Both the position numbers and the translations under genes were made by a program. Below are positions 43,501 through 52,172 of a stretch of DNA of 64,000 nt, piece by piece (positions within the stretch are counted from its first letter, which is position 1; every line of letters begins with the position of its first letter). The notes under the pieces are model-generated. The model saw nothing but the letters and a program-made list of their open reading frames with translations. It was not told where the DNA came from and did no database searches. The DNA is from Rhizobium terrae (GTDB lineage Bacteria > Pseudomonadota > Alphaproteobacteria > Rhizobiales > Rhizobiaceae): NCBI RefSeq assembly GCF_003425685.1, contig NZ_QJKM01000001.1, positions 550,920 to 614,919 on the forward strand, given 5' to 3'.

Positions 43501-44609
43501 GCTTCGGTGAGAGTTGAGCGATCGGCCCCTGCAAGCGCCAAATTCGCCTGATCGTGCTTCGCCTCATGGACCCCCAGGACGGCACGACCGCCGACACCGG
43601 TGCCTGTCGGGACCCAAAAAGTCCGGAGATTGCGCCGTTGGACGATCGGCCCGTCCGTCGCGGAAAGCAGGCGTCTTCTCACCGGCCCCGGCTGCGTCTG
43701 CTGCAGCACGTGAGCGAGTTCGTGAGCCATGGTGAAACCGGTGTCCGGCCTTTCGCCGCGGCCAAGCCAGACGTGGCTGCCATAAGTGAAGGCATGGGCG
43801 TCGATGTCACGGTTGAGCGTTTCCGACTGCGCGCCGTCATGCACCCGCACGGAGGAAAGATCGCGGCCCATGCGGCTTTCAAAGAAGTCGCGCGTCTCCG
43901 CCGGCAGAGCCCGGCCACCGCTGGTGAGGCCGGCCGGCGTAGCGGCAAGGCCCGGAGTCGCCGTGCTCGCGGCGGGACCGGCATCGCGCTTGCGAGCCTT
44001 CTCCTCCGCCGCCGCGCAGGCTGCGCATCTGCGCTGGATGCCGCCTGAGGTGCCGCCGGTCTTCACTGCCTCACCGAAGCCATCGGCAAGGTCGCGGCCC
44101 CCACCGTTTCGAAGCGCACGCACGCCGTCCTCCTCCGTCCCACAGGCGGCACAGCGCCGTACCCGAAGCGCGTGCGGCGCCGCCGCCGTATCCGACATGG
44201 ATGTTATGCTGCCAACGGCTGGAGCGGCGGGCATAGCGAGCGTCTGCCCGGCGATGGCGTCCGCCTCGCGTTCGAAAGCATCGTCTGCAGGCCCTACATC
44301 CATCAAAGGCTGGACCGGCGTACCCTGCCCCGACTTCTCGTCCTCCTCCTTGTCGAGCGGGGCGGCAGGTTTGCGGCGCGCCTTCTTTTCCTCTTCGGCG
44401 GCGCATTCGGCACACATTCTCTGGGGTCGAGGCGGAGCAGCCGCCGGTTGCGCCGGCAGGCTCGCGAGCGACAGGGCGACCCGCGGCAGAGCCGGCGCAG
44501 TCCCTGCTTCTTCGACCGCCCGCCGTTGCGGCTGGGCTTTCGACGATTGAGCCTGCTGGTGTTGCGGCGTTGCAGCGGTAACGGCCCGGGCAGCGGCGGA
44601 AGTGCTCAT
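40566..44609 (-). CDS. Large DUF4157 (eCIS-core) protein, putative metalloprotease-linked cargo (1347 aa)
   Basis: Residues about 240-320 are the DUF4157 domain, known as the eCIS core domain: ALPAETRDFFESRMGRDLSSVRVHDG, then FTYGSHVWLGRGERPDT and MAHELAHVLQQ, with the zinc-protease motif HELAH at His296-His300. Before it come three Cys pairs in similar contexts (MCAECAAEEE, RCAACGTEED, RCAACAAAEE), which could bind metal. After it come a region with NAT-like and nuclease-like strands I do not recognise, helical segments (about 770-1010), and a Gly/Ser/Pro/Lys- then Glu-rich disordered stretch (about 1030-1240). A short conserved tail ends the protein. DUF4157 proteins mark eCIS loci and are thought to load into the tube lumen. 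It overlaps genes on both sides by 4 bp. Confidence 0.75.
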   Translation of the reverse strand: MSTSAAARAVTAATPQHQQAQSSKAQPQRRAVEEAGTAPALPRVALSLASLPAQPAAAPPRPQRMCAECAAEEEKKARRKPAAPLDKEEDEKSGQGTPVQPLMDVGPADDAFEREADAIAGQTLAMPAAPAVGSITSMSDTAAAPHALRVRRCAACGTEEDGVRALRNGGGRDLADGFGEAVKTGGTSGGIQRRCAACAAAEEKARKRDAGPAASTATPGLAATPAGLTSGGRALPAETRDFFESRMGRDLSSVRVHDGAQSETLNRDIDAHAFTYGSHVWLGRGERPDTGFTMAHELAHVLQQTQPGPVRRRLLSATDGPIVQRRNLRTFWVPTGTGVGGRAVLGVHEAKHDQANLALAGADRSTLTEAPMPGSTKGQSNRCDVSGFADLYKASPTKTIGVIAECPSNPTGVPVRDFDAPILKNPLAIPKTATIGTGGTTNPRAGFSHASNRAPRVDGDEIKNIDQAPTSVQIGDTKPGHNEDARKDGDRQVKNHLKTVLNLRDLVNGYPKREGGRQWGLNNATALKGLKPPSEWDPKSTAKPSAVTFVPSIELRSYGKQVPALAAGATGPAPVIEGRWVISEDPQNDGIYVYYLLPEEKSLKAALTGKDPNTDRFARVQERLKTQVLDPLVQPLPRDPRGVRFENARPRRAPGKGGGKGKGKPAKKPKPPPKPFDLKAWNLARVGDSAQNPGDSFRGIFLRNFPADQQNAMEFRGLAAESLEILAKNNGPNSRKVPNASELVGNFKRIEKFRFWSSREAGAIGMLRRVFGTLFIKAVALGTRVKEWFSAQLEKWEKVKGKGAKNAALRFGGAVIKKIGLELLDRTTDAVYDCLSSGLRRTFDRLVDDTKTSIDELFDLTGKMEEFVQTAEAEIEKKINQLFGDYQTVVKTVVDLLDDAKFVGELVAVAKRAIRAGRLLVCAAGGVETGGLSCAVSLLDEILSWIDLSPSELLIDLILESCDAQQLFAEAFAGAQAVQMLPKQMAAKITGVLRDLLPEWAKDLICTEQEMAAQIQPYDPKDYPCDPPKSGGGGGSSGGGGSGAKGGGAGKGGKGTAGGEGGGASPQGGKGGGGSSKDPKPESKIPESSGGSSAKPPTSKGASSKEGRSPNAGGKPPPEGDAKPPPEDEKDNTRKEDQDESAKSGAGDANLGVSGGEEDGYSGETFRPPESEGEEEGPAEGGEVEDEEKESAEGEVTASKPETAPTSGKSGDLALTLPDERAAAVKPEGGEIPIAEPKPIPPGRENDNVPVETLAVIVGGLPEFGAVDPDTPVPIAMTFFGIRDGQQVPVVTVYGIDARFSYVSEPDATGLVRFRMNTTTPFYIEELDRIIWPKSGEGAEYEGYAAP

Positions 44610-44863
44610 CGCACACCTCTCCGCTTCATCACCGGGATCGGTAACGCAGACCTTGCGGAACCGGACGCAAGGGCAAGGCCTAGCGCCGACCGGGCAACTG
44701 CTCCGATCCGCGCCTCCAGTGCTGCGGGGGGCAGAGCGGCGACGGCGTCATCTAGAAGCGCTGCCCGCATCGCCCGTTCGATCGCCTGCACCACGGCTGC
44801 GCGCCGATGGGCTGGGATGCCCGACAGGACCAGGTGGTCGACAAGGAGGTGGCGATCAGCCAT
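44606..44863 (-). CDS. Small helical eCIS protein (85 aa)
   Basis: ATG 44863 ([19 protein letters not shown]) overlaps the ATPase gene end by 8 bp, and its stop overlaps the DUF4157 gene start by 4 bp. The product is mostly helical (RRAAVVQAIERAMRAALLDDAVAALPPAALEARI). No family is recognised. The position between ATPase and the DUF4157 protein suggests a chaperone or adaptor for that cargo; this is inference. Confidence 0.6.
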   Translation of the reverse strand: MADRHLLVDHLVLSGIPAHRRAAVVQAIERAMRAALLDDAVAALPPAALEARIGAVARSALGLALASGSARSALPIPVMKRRGVR

Positions 44864-46907
44864 GGACCACCTCCAGGCTCCAGCCGCGCAGTTCGGCATC
44901 GGTGAGAACCTTGCCAATCTTTTCGTATTCCGCCCGGGCGGCGGCCTGCACATGGTTCATGCGGATCGGCGTACCCTCTTCGGCGGCGAGGAAGGCGGCG
45001 TTGAGGGCAATGTTCTTGATATTGCCGCCCGGCACGTTGAGCTGGGCGAGACGAGCGGGATCAAGCCCTTCGCAAGGTGCGTTCTTCGGGAAGGCGAGCT
45101 CCCAAATTCCGCGTCGCTCCACCTCGCCGGGAAAGGGGAAATCCACGACGAAACGCAGGCGCCGCAGGAAGGCCTGGTCAAGATGCGAACGCATGTTGGT
45201 GGTGAGGATCGCCAAGCCCCGATAGCTCTCCATGCGCTGCAGCAGGTAACTGACCTCGATATTGGCATAGCGGTCATGGCTCTCGCGCACTTCGGTGCGT
45301 TTGCCGAACAGCGCATCCGCCTCTTCGAAGACGATGATGGAGGAGGAGGCTTCGGCCGCGTCGAAGACGCGCTTCAGGTTGCGCTCGGTCTCGCCGATCC
45401 ACTTGCTGACGACGCCGGAAAGATCGACGCGGTAGACCTCGAGGCCCGTCGCTGTGCCGATCACCTCGGCTGCAAGCGTCTTGCCCGTGCCGCTCGGCCC
45501 GCAAAAGAGCGCGCTGATGCCAAGTCCGCGTCCCCCGCCGCCGCCAAAGCCCCATTTTTCGTGCACGATTGCCCGGCTGCGCACCTGGGCGGCGATCGTC
45601 TTCAGCATGTCGCGCTTGCGCACGGGCAGGATGATATCGTCCCAGCCGACCGCCGGTTCGATGCGCTCGGCGAGATCGTCGAGATGCGGACGGCTGAGCT
45701 TGCGGGTCTCGAACCACAGGAAATCCGCGAGTGCCTGCCGCATCTCAGCGGCGGGACGCCTGGCCTTCCTGTCCTGTGCCGCTTGCCGCGTTGCGGATGC
45801 GGCGATCGTTCCGATCAAATCCGGAGACACGGTGAAATGCGCCGCGAGCCGCTCGACGCTTTTCGCCATCGGGCGTGCGAGAGACCCAAGCTCCGCCCGC
45901 CAGAGCTCCTCTTGCTCCATGCTCGTGCCGCGCGGCAACAGAGCGATCTCGACGGCGCGGTGCCCGGCTTCCAACGTTTCCGCAGACAGCACGACGGCCG
46001 GGCAAGCAAGGCCTACGAGGAAGCGGCCGAAGGCGCGCCGGTCGTTGGAGGCCGTCAGTTCATGAGCGTCGAAAACCGGTACACGGCGGGCAAGACCGTA
46101 TTCACGGCCAAGCAGCCGCGCGACGCGGCTTCGCTCCGCAGGTGCGGATGGCAGCGTTTCGACGTCGATGCCGAGCGGTCGGCAGCCGGCGGCCTGGACG
46201 GCGGCGGCGGCAACCGCAAATGCCGCCTTGCGATCATCACCGACGATGAGAAGGAGCGGCGCATCACGATTCGCCGCTGCCGCCTCCAAGCGGTTTGCCA
46301 ACCCTTCCGCAAGTGCCGTCTGCGACGGCGCCAGGACGACCTGCTTATCGTACTCTTCTCCGTAGACCGCAAGCATCTCATCGAGCGCATTCAAGCCGAC
46401 GAGATGGTGCAGGACGCGTTCGGGCAGGATGAGCTGTCGAGCGCTCGACACGACATCTTCGCCGAGTTCGATCAGCCCGGGCGCGCGCAACCGGCCATCG
46501 GCTGCAAAGGCACTCCAGTGACCGCCTTCGAGAACGCTGAAGGCAAAGGCGACGGTCGGAATCTTGAGCCGTTCGTCGCCCTGCGCCATCGCGATGAGCT
46601 CCGCGCTGGCAGGTTCCAGCGCTGGCAGCGCGGCCAATACGAGCACGGTCCGTTCGAAGGCGCTGAGGCCGAATCGATCGGCAAGATCGTCGAAAGCGGT
46701 CCGCCCGCCGCCTGCTTTGGGTTTGGCCGGTCCTGCGGACGCCGCCTTGCGGCCGCGCCGCGGCGGCTTCTCCTTCTCCCCTGCCGGATCGAGGGGCCGG
46801 CCGGCCACGCCGGCGACGCGCGTGAGGACCGGATCAAGCGCGACCTGCAGCGGCGCCCCCTCCTCTTGCTCCTTGCGCTCCGGCGCTCTCTTCCTTCGGC
46901 CGGTCAT
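44856..46907 (-). CDS. AAA+ ATPase of the eCIS (Afp15-like)
   Basis: The 683-residue protein has a Lys/Arg-rich start, a winged N-terminal region and a C-terminal AAA+ domain. Walker A is GPSGTGKT (470-477). Sensor-1/arginine-finger parts are visible as [21 protein letters not shown]. The Walker B segment reads [14 protein letters not shown]: the usual first acid Asp is Glu528, with Glu529 as the catalytic acid. The core otherwise matches the ATPases of all eCIS loci, which are needed for assembly or release. It lies between the Pvc16-type gene and a small unknown gene, overlapping both. Confidence 0.9.
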   Translation of the reverse strand: MTGRRKRAPERKEQEEGAPLQVALDPVLTRVAGVAGRPLDPAGEKEKPPRRGRKAASAGPAKPKAGGGRTAFDDLADRFGLSAFERTVLVLAALPALEPASAELIAMAQGDERLKIPTVAFAFSVLEGGHWSAFAADGRLRAPGLIELGEDVVSSARQLILPERVLHHLVGLNALDEMLAVYGEEYDKQVVLAPSQTALAEGLANRLEAAAANRDAPLLLIVGDDRKAAFAVAAAAVQAAGCRPLGIDVETLPSAPAERSRVARLLGREYGLARRVPVFDAHELTASNDRRAFGRFLVGLACPAVVLSAETLEAGHRAVEIALLPRGTSMEQEELWRAELGSLARPMAKSVERLAAHFTVSPDLIGTIAASATRQAAQDRKARRPAAEMRQALADFLWFETRKLSRPHLDDLAERIEPAVGWDDIILPVRKRDMLKTIAAQVRSRAIVHEKWGFGGGGGRGLGISALFCGPSGTGKTLAAEVIGTATGLEVYRVDLSGVVSKWIGETERNLKRVFDAAEASSSIIVFEEADALFGKRTEVRESHDRYANIEVSYLLQRMESYRGLAILTTNMRSHLDQAFLRRLRFVVDFPFPGEVERRGIWELAFPKNAPCEGLDPARLAQLNVPGGNIKNIALNAAFLAAEEGTPIRMNHVQAAARAEYEKIGKVLTDAELRGWSLEVVHG

Positions 46908-48184
46908 GGGATCGTCACCATCGGTCCGAGGATTTGGCGATAGGTAACGCTCAGGGGATCGTCGTCGATCTCCGGCGCGCTCGCCACGCCGTCTACGACG
47001 ATCTGGACGTGGTAGTCATCCGGCGCCACATCGGTGAAGGGAAATACGAGCTCGTCCACTGGATAGGCCGCGTCGGCAACCGCCTCATGCGCCAGCCTGA
47101 AGCTCCGAGGAGCCGATCCCTTGCCATCGAGCAGCAGATGGACCGTCTGACGTTTGACGACCTTCGGCACGATCTTCACCTTGAGCGTGCCGTCCACCGG
47201 CTCGCCGAGCGGCGCCGGATCGGTCACGAGCGCATTGGCCGGCAGCGTCAGGACGGGTTTCAGCACGAAGACCGCCGTGTCGCCGACCCGCGCGAGATGA
47301 GGCGGTGCTCCTGCAGGCGGCGGCACGACGATTTCGATTAGGACCGGGCCAGCGGGAAGCTCACTGCCCCCGAAGGTTGCAGCAACAAGGGAGATCACCA
47401 CACGTTTCGCGGAAATCGCGATACCTGCCGTCCCGACCGTGATCCCACCTATGCGCAGTTCAAGATCCGAGCGCGCGAGCCCCTCACCCGTCAGCACCAC
47501 GCTGCCGCCCCAGACGATCGGCCAACCAGCTCCTTCCGGCGCCTCGGCGCCGGCCAAACGGGGACCTGACAGCATGAGCACGGCGCTACCAACCTGTGTC
47601 ACCGGCAGACCGGGACTGCCGCTCGCCCTGGTCTCGATATAAACGGGGCCGAAGCGATAGGCGACCGAGAGCGCATAGGGCACCTGGAACAGCACCGACC
47701 AGAGTTTCGACATTTCGTCGAGCGACAGATGGATCGGCGAAGCCCGCACCCGCTCGCCGGCCCGCTGCAGGTCGGCGTCGTCAAGCACGGAGGGGTTTTC
47801 GGCAATCGCCTTGGCGATCATTGCCGGCGTGATCAACGGCCGATGCTCGACGATGCGTGCGACGCTGGCGAGCAGCCGTTCCGGCGCGAAGTCTGACGGC
47901 GTACCGCTGAATGAGAGCAGGTAGAAGAGGTCGAGCGCCACGATGTCGGGGCCGCGCATGCGCCCGGCGGAATCGCGCGAGGCCAGATGGGCGTTCCGGC
48001 CCGCCGCATTCGGCGCGACTTGGTAGAGGAAGAGGTTGACGCCGGGAGAATCGTCCTCGTTGTTGCCGGTCGCAGCAGGACGGCCGATCTTGACCTGCGC
48101 GCCCGGCACGTCGGTATTGAGCGCACTCTGGAGCGCTTGCTGAAGGGCGGCGGTGACGGTGGCGATCGCGAGGTGGTTGGCCAT
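46904..48184 (-). CDS. eCIS tail-terminator protein (Afp16/Pvc16-like, DUF4255)
   Basis: The start ATG 48184 (MANHLAIATVTAALQ) follows GAGG; a GTG 4 codons earlier overlaps the preceding stop. Residues about 1-190 are the Pvc16 N-terminal (DUF4255) domain: TVTAALQQALQ, NLFLYQVAPNAAGRN, LALDLFYLLSFSG-like and LSLDEMSKLWSVLFQVPYALSVAYRF. The remaining about 230 residues are Ig-like beta domains (PRLAGAEAPEGAGWPIVWGGSVVLTGEGL). Afp16 caps the distal end of tube and sheath and ends polymerisation. The Ig-like extension makes this version longer (426 residues) than the core domain alone. Confidence 0.85.
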   Translation of the reverse strand: MANHLAIATVTAALQQALQSALNTDVPGAQVKIGRPAATGNNEDDSPGVNLFLYQVAPNAAGRNAHLASRDSAGRMRGPDIVALDLFYLLSFSGTPSDFAPERLLASVARIVEHRPLITPAMIAKAIAENPSVLDDADLQRAGERVRASPIHLSLDEMSKLWSVLFQVPYALSVAYRFGPVYIETRASGSPGLPVTQVGSAVLMLSGPRLAGAEAPEGAGWPIVWGGSVVLTGEGLARSDLELRIGGITVGTAGIAISAKRVVISLVAATFGGSELPAGPVLIEIVVPPPAGAPPHLARVGDTAVFVLKPVLTLPANALVTDPAPLGEPVDGTLKVKIVPKVVKRQTVHLLLDGKGSAPRSFRLAHEAVADAAYPVDELVFPFTDVAPDDYHVQIVVDGVASAPEIDDDPLSVTYRQILGPMVTIP

Positions 48185-48192
48185 GGCAAACC

Positions 48193-49224
48193 TCACCGCC
48201 CGCGCGGACGGGCAAGATGGTCGGCAAGACTCGGCAGGCGAGCAAGCGCGCCATTGCGCACGGCGGGGGTGGCGGGCGCATCGGCGCGCACCTCGATCCG
48301 GCCCAAACGTATCTCAACTGTTGCGGGCACCTGAGGCGCCGGGGACGAGGCAGGAGGAAGAGAGGGCCGTGCCCTGAAAGACGGACGGGCCGAGACGGAC
48401 ATGGTCTCCTTTGGTTCGGTCGGGGTCACGGCAGCTGCTTCAGCGGATTCAACACGGCCAATCGGGTGAAGCAGCCGGGAGGAGGAGTAAACGGGCGGGG
48501 CCACCGGGGGGTTAGGCGTTTCCAGCGATGCATCGAAAGCCATCAACCGGGGCCTGAGCAGGATGGCGCTTGGCCGGGCAGTCGCAACTGCTTCATGGCC
48601 CCTCGGCATTTCATCCAGAGGCCCTTCCCTTTTCATGCCAACAGACGGTGGTTGAACAGGCGGCTGCACCGCAGCGGAAACGATCGGCGCTTCTCTTCCA
48701 CCGGCAACGGACGCGTTCTGTGCGACCGGAACAGCCATAGGTATCGCTGCATCCCGGACGCGTGGAACGGGTCGATCTGCATGTGCCATGGTGGCCGGCG
48801 GCAAAGACGCCGATCCTTCGATGCTGGAAATCTTCGGTTCATCCGACTGGATCGTCGCATCACCATCCCTCTCCCGGATGGGTGGACGAAACTCGACGGC
48901 GCGCAACGACGAGGGCGAGGATGCCGGAGGTCGGGACATATCGTCAGCGGGAATTCTGTCTACGGCAAGGGCGGCAGCGGATGGTGCCGCGGCTGAGCGT
49001 AGCGATGCAGATTCAGTTGCCCTCACCGCATTCGACGCGCCGACTGGCCGGTCCGGTATCAGGTCTGCATCGATGGGCACGTCATCAACCGGCAATGCGT
49101 CAAGCTCGGTGACCGATCCACCTGGAACCGCCCGCGCCGGTTCGAAGCGAGAACGCGGCCTCGCGGACAGGCCTCCCGCTTCGCCGAGCGTCCGCCTGAC
49201 GAGCCGGGTCAGAAAGCCGCTCAT
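48193..49224 (-). CDS. Disordered Pro/Ala-rich eCIS protein with short C-terminal motif (343 aa)
   Basis: Apart from a short start (MSGFLTRLVRRTLGEAGGL) and a C-terminal VEIRLGRIEVRADA motif, the 343 residues are low-complexity Pro/Ala/Ser/Arg sequence with no predicted fold. Similar V-x-I-x-I/L-G-R-I-E-V-R motifs recur near the end of proteins in eCIS loci. It lies between the Pvc16-type gene and the Cys-pair baseplate gene; its start overlaps the latter's stop by 4 bp. It may be a linear linker, scaffold or loading factor. It is not long or helical enough to be a typical tape measure. Confidence 0.6.
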   Translation of the reverse strand: MSGFLTRLVRRTLGEAGGLSARPRSRFEPARAVPGGSVTELDALPVDDVPIDADLIPDRPVGASNAVRATESASLRSAAAPSAAALAVDRIPADDMSRPPASSPSSLRAVEFRPPIRERDGDATIQSDEPKISSIEGSASLPPATMAHADRPVPRVRDAAIPMAVPVAQNASVAGGREAPIVSAAVQPPVQPPSVGMKREGPLDEMPRGHEAVATARPSAILLRPRLMAFDASLETPNPPVAPPVYSSSRLLHPIGRVESAEAAAVTPTEPKETMSVSARPSFRARPSLPPASSPAPQVPATVEIRLGRIEVRADAPATPAVRNGALARLPSLADHLARPRGR

Positions 49225-49985
49225 CGCGCAGCCTCCAGATAAAAGCGGCGGCGAGCCGGCGAAAGCGCCAATATGTCCTGTTCTGTCCAGTGATAGGCGC
49301 GCGCCAGTTCAGCACATTCGCCAAGCAGCCGGTCGGCCTCGGCACGAATATCGTCCCACAGAATGGCGGGAGCATCGAACTGCTCGGTCCAGACACCGCG
49401 GCAGACTGGGCAGGTCAGTTCCAATTGGATATCGGCAGCGGGATCCAAATCTGCCAGCGCCGCCTCTACCCCGAGCGCCCGAGCGGGCTCTGCATCAAGC
49501 CATTTCTCCAGTGCATCACCGGACGAAAGCCAGTGCGATCCATCGGCCGATGTCAAGCACCGACGCAATAGATGGCGGCCGAAATCGACAGGCTCCCGCA
49601 CCGTATCAAGATCGGCGAGGTCGCCCGCCGTGACGGGTCTGACGATGCAGGGCTCGCCGTCGAGATCGAGGCTGCACGATTGCCACTCCCCCGGCACCGC
49701 CGTGCACGTCAGCCCTATGTCCTCGGCTGTCAGCTCAAGCTCAGTGCGGGTACCGCAATGCGCGCAGTGCGAGACGAGCGACAGGATACGCCCGAAACTC
49801 ATGGCGCGGATATCCATGAGTTCCGCGTCGCGCCTTCCCACCGTGATGGCGCGCAGCGCCTCGAAAGACCGCGTGGGCGCCGCGCGATCGAGGATCGTAA
49901 GGGCAAGCGAGGCCACGCCAACTGCGCCGGCGTCGGATAGGTCGAGAATGTCTTTTGCAGTGAGATGGCGGAACAGAGGCTGCAC
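49221..49985 (-). CDS. Baseplate-associated protein with two Cys pairs (T4 gp26/gp51-like, tentative)
   Basis: The 254-residue product has two Cys-x-x-Cys pairs, SHCAHCGTRTELE (about residue 75) and LTCPVCRGVWTEQ (about 195), likely forming one zinc ribbon. The C-terminus is helical (DRLLGECAELARAYHWTEQDILALSPARRRFYLEAA), a pattern seen in small baseplate assembly proteins of the T4 gp26/gp51 type that sit beside tube genes. The assignment rests on that ending and position. It follows the tube gene by 13 bp. Confidence 0.55.
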   Translation of the reverse strand: MQPLFRHLTAKDILDLSDAGAVGVASLALTILDRAAPTRSFEALRAITVGRRDAELMDIRAMSFGRILSLVSHCAHCGTRTELELTAEDIGLTCTAVPGEWQSCSLDLDGEPCIVRPVTAGDLADLDTVREPVDFGRHLLRRCLTSADGSHWLSSGDALEKWLDAEPARALGVEAALADLDPAADIQLELTCPVCRGVWTEQFDAPAILWDDIRAEADRLLGECAELARAYHWTEQDILALSPARRRFYLEAAR

Positions 49986-49998
49986 GATCCGCCTCCGC

Positions 49999-50529
49999 TT
50001 ACACCACAGGCTCGACGAAGCTCGGCTCTGTCGGCTCGGTCACGTCGTAATCCCGCTCCCAGCCCTCGTTCTCGAGTTTCAGGGTCTGGATCGCCACCGC
50101 GTTGGCGCCGGCGTCGAGTTCGGGCAGAGCCTGATATTCCGACGGCCAGCAGCGGTAGATCTTGTAGGCGATCGCAAGCTGCCCCGCTTCGTTGTAGACT
50201 TCGAGGATGAGGTTCTTGCGGAAATCCTTGAGCGAGACTTCCGAACCGAGGCCCGAACCATAGTTCCAGACCTTGTTCGCCCATTGCTCGAATTCCACGT
50301 CGTGCGTCACGCCCCGTTCAAGCGTCACGGCTTCGTATTCGGTCTGGCCTGGCGATTTGCGTGAGGAGGACGGATCGCCGCCCTCGCGATGTTTGACCAC
50401 ATCGGTCGTTCGCTTGAGCGCGCTGACCTTGCTGATGCCGGCGACATAGTTGCCGTCCTCGGTCTTCACCCGGAACTTGAAAGTCTTGTACGGGTCGAAC
50501 CGCTCGGGATTGGCGGAGAATTTGGGCAT
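49999..50529 (-). CDS. Inner tube protein (Hcp/gp19-like, Afp1/5-type)
   Basis: The start ATG 50529 (MPKFSANPERFDPYKTF) has AAGGGGGA upstream. The 176-residue protein has the tube-protein pattern of the phage T4 gp19/Afp1 family: FRVKTEDGNYVAGISKVSALKRTTDVVKHREGGD, YEAVTLERGVTHDVEFEQWANKVW, and LILEVYNEAGQLAIAYKIYRCWPSEYQ. It polymerises into hexameric rings of the inner tube. Only one tube gene is present, where Afp has several. Confidence 0.9.
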   Translation of the reverse strand: MPKFSANPERFDPYKTFKFRVKTEDGNYVAGISKVSALKRTTDVVKHREGGDPSSSRKSPGQTEYEAVTLERGVTHDVEFEQWANKVWNYGSGLGSEVSLKDFRKNLILEVYNEAGQLAIAYKIYRCWPSEYQALPELDAGANAVAIQTLKLENEGWERDYDVTEPTEPSFVEPVV

Positions 50530-50542
50530 TGCCGATCCCCCT

Positions 50543-52117
50543 TCAGGTGTTGCGGATCTGCTGGATGGTGATGATGACGAATTCGGCCGGCTGGAGCGGC
50601 GCAAACCCGACGACGACATTCACGATACCGCGGTTGATGTCGTCCTGCGTCGTCGTCTCCGAGTCGCATTTGACGAAATACGCTTCGCGCGGGCTCGATC
50701 CTTGGAATGCTCCCTGCCGGAAGAGACGCTGCATGAAGGCACCGACATTCAGCCTGAGCTGCGCCCAGAGCGGCTCGTCATTAGGCATGAAGACCGCCCA
50801 TTGCGTGCCGCGGTAAAGGCTCTCCTCGATGAAGAGGGCGAGGCGGCGGACGGGGATATATTTGTAATCGTCCGAAAGTGCGTCTCCGCCTCTCAGCGTC
50901 CGGGAACCCCAGACGACCCGCCCGACATTTGGGAAGCTGCGCAGGCAGTTCACGCCGATCGGATTGAGGAGGCCGTTCTCATCGTCGGTCAGCTTGACGG
51001 TCAGTTCCTCGGTTCCCGACATCGATGCCTCGATGCCTGCCGGCGCCTTCCAGACGCCGCGATTGTTATCGACACGAGCCATGACGCCCGCGATCACCCC
51101 GGAGGGGACGAAGGTGTCCATCTGTCCGTCTCGCAACGGATCGCGCTTGCGGATGCGCGGGAAAAACAGGGCCGCATGCGACGCGTTGGTAAGCGAGATG
51201 ATCGGGCTGTTGATCTGCGCCGTCTGAACGGTCTGTGCCGCCGTATCGGGGTTGGCGTCCCAAGCGGCCGGCGGATCGACAAGAAGAAAGGCTCGCCGGC
51301 GAGCGCAAAATGCCGCCGCCTTCTCCCAGATTGCCTTGTCCGTCGTGCCGTTGCGCGTCTGGGGCGGAATGACCAGCAGATTGAATATGTCGGTTTTCAG
51401 CAGTGCATAGATGCCGGTCTTCTTGTCCTCCTCGCCGATCACATCCGTATTGCCCAGCGCCTGCCCGTCGTTACCGCCCGCACCTTCGTCTTCGGCGGCG
51501 TCGGCCGGGCGGGCGCCGGGGAGCACTGCATTGCCGTTGGCGTCGAGCTTCACCCGCGCGAGGTTGGATTCCGCCGCAAGCACCCTATCGACACGGCGCG
51601 CGCCCGCATTCGCGTGTACGGAGACGTTACGGAAGACCTCGCGCATATCCGTTCCCCGATCCGTTACCGCAAGATCAAAGAGATCGGCGGCCGTGATTCC
51701 GTAACGAGCTGCAACATCGGTCGCAGCACTCGCATCGGTCGGGTAGGAGATCACCGCCTTCAGTTTGTTGCCCCAGTCGCCGGGGCTCGCCGCCGTCAAC
51801 TCCAGATTTCCAGCCGTGAGTTTGGCAACGCCATCGTCGCCCACGCCGTTGGCCTTGAAGAGGCGCACAATCACCGCCTGACCGCCGCCGTTGGCGAAGA
51901 AGTCGTCCACACTGTAGGAGAGCGGGCCATCGACCCAGAGCCCGCCAAAGCGGCGGCCGAAATCGCCGAACTTGAAGCAGATATTCGGCTCGTTCACGGG
52001 ACCACGCTTCGTGCGGCCGACAAACGCTGTCACGGAGGTCGCAACACCTGCAATGGTTCTCACATTGCTTGGCGCCTCGACGACATAGACGCCAGGATAG
52101 TTCGGCTGGACAGGCAT
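50543..52117 (-). CDS. Contractile sheath protein (Afp2-4-like)
   Basis: The 524-residue product starts YPGVYVVEAPSNVRTIAGVATSVTAFVGRT, the canonical sheath N-terminus (PGVY-E and the strand used for handshake between rings). The core has NLLVIPPQ and FLLVDPP, and the C-terminus has RRLALFIEESLYRGTQWAVFMPNDEPLWAQLRLNVGAFMQRLF and the ending VNVVVGFAPLQPAEFVIITIQQI, all conserved in eCIS and phage tail sheaths. It forms the contracting outer tube. A single sheath gene is present instead of the three of Afp/PVC. It lies 13 bp ahead of the tube gene. Confidence 0.95.
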   Translation of the reverse strand: MPVQPNYPGVYVVEAPSNVRTIAGVATSVTAFVGRTKRGPVNEPNICFKFGDFGRRFGGLWVDGPLSYSVDDFFANGGGQAVIVRLFKANGVGDDGVAKLTAGNLELTAASPGDWGNKLKAVISYPTDASAATDVAARYGITAADLFDLAVTDRGTDMREVFRNVSVHANAGARRVDRVLAAESNLARVKLDANGNAVLPGARPADAAEDEGAGGNDGQALGNTDVIGEEDKKTGIYALLKTDIFNLLVIPPQTRNGTTDKAIWEKAAAFCARRRAFLLVDPPAAWDANPDTAAQTVQTAQINSPIISLTNASHAALFFPRIRKRDPLRDGQMDTFVPSGVIAGVMARVDNNRGVWKAPAGIEASMSGTEELTVKLTDDENGLLNPIGVNCLRSFPNVGRVVWGSRTLRGGDALSDDYKYIPVRRLALFIEESLYRGTQWAVFMPNDEPLWAQLRLNVGAFMQRLFRQGAFQGSSPREAYFVKCDSETTTQDDINRGIVNVVVGFAPLQPAEFVIITIQQIRNT

Positions 52118-52172
52118 GCTACCTCCCCTCGATATGACGTGGACTGAGGAAGACGGCGCGTACGGCGCGTCG

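Noticed and set aside
48193..49224. The disordered 343-aa protein as the eCIS tape measure
   Set aside because: Tape measures are long and helical with coiled-coil or hydrophobic segments; this sequence is Pro-rich and lacks them.
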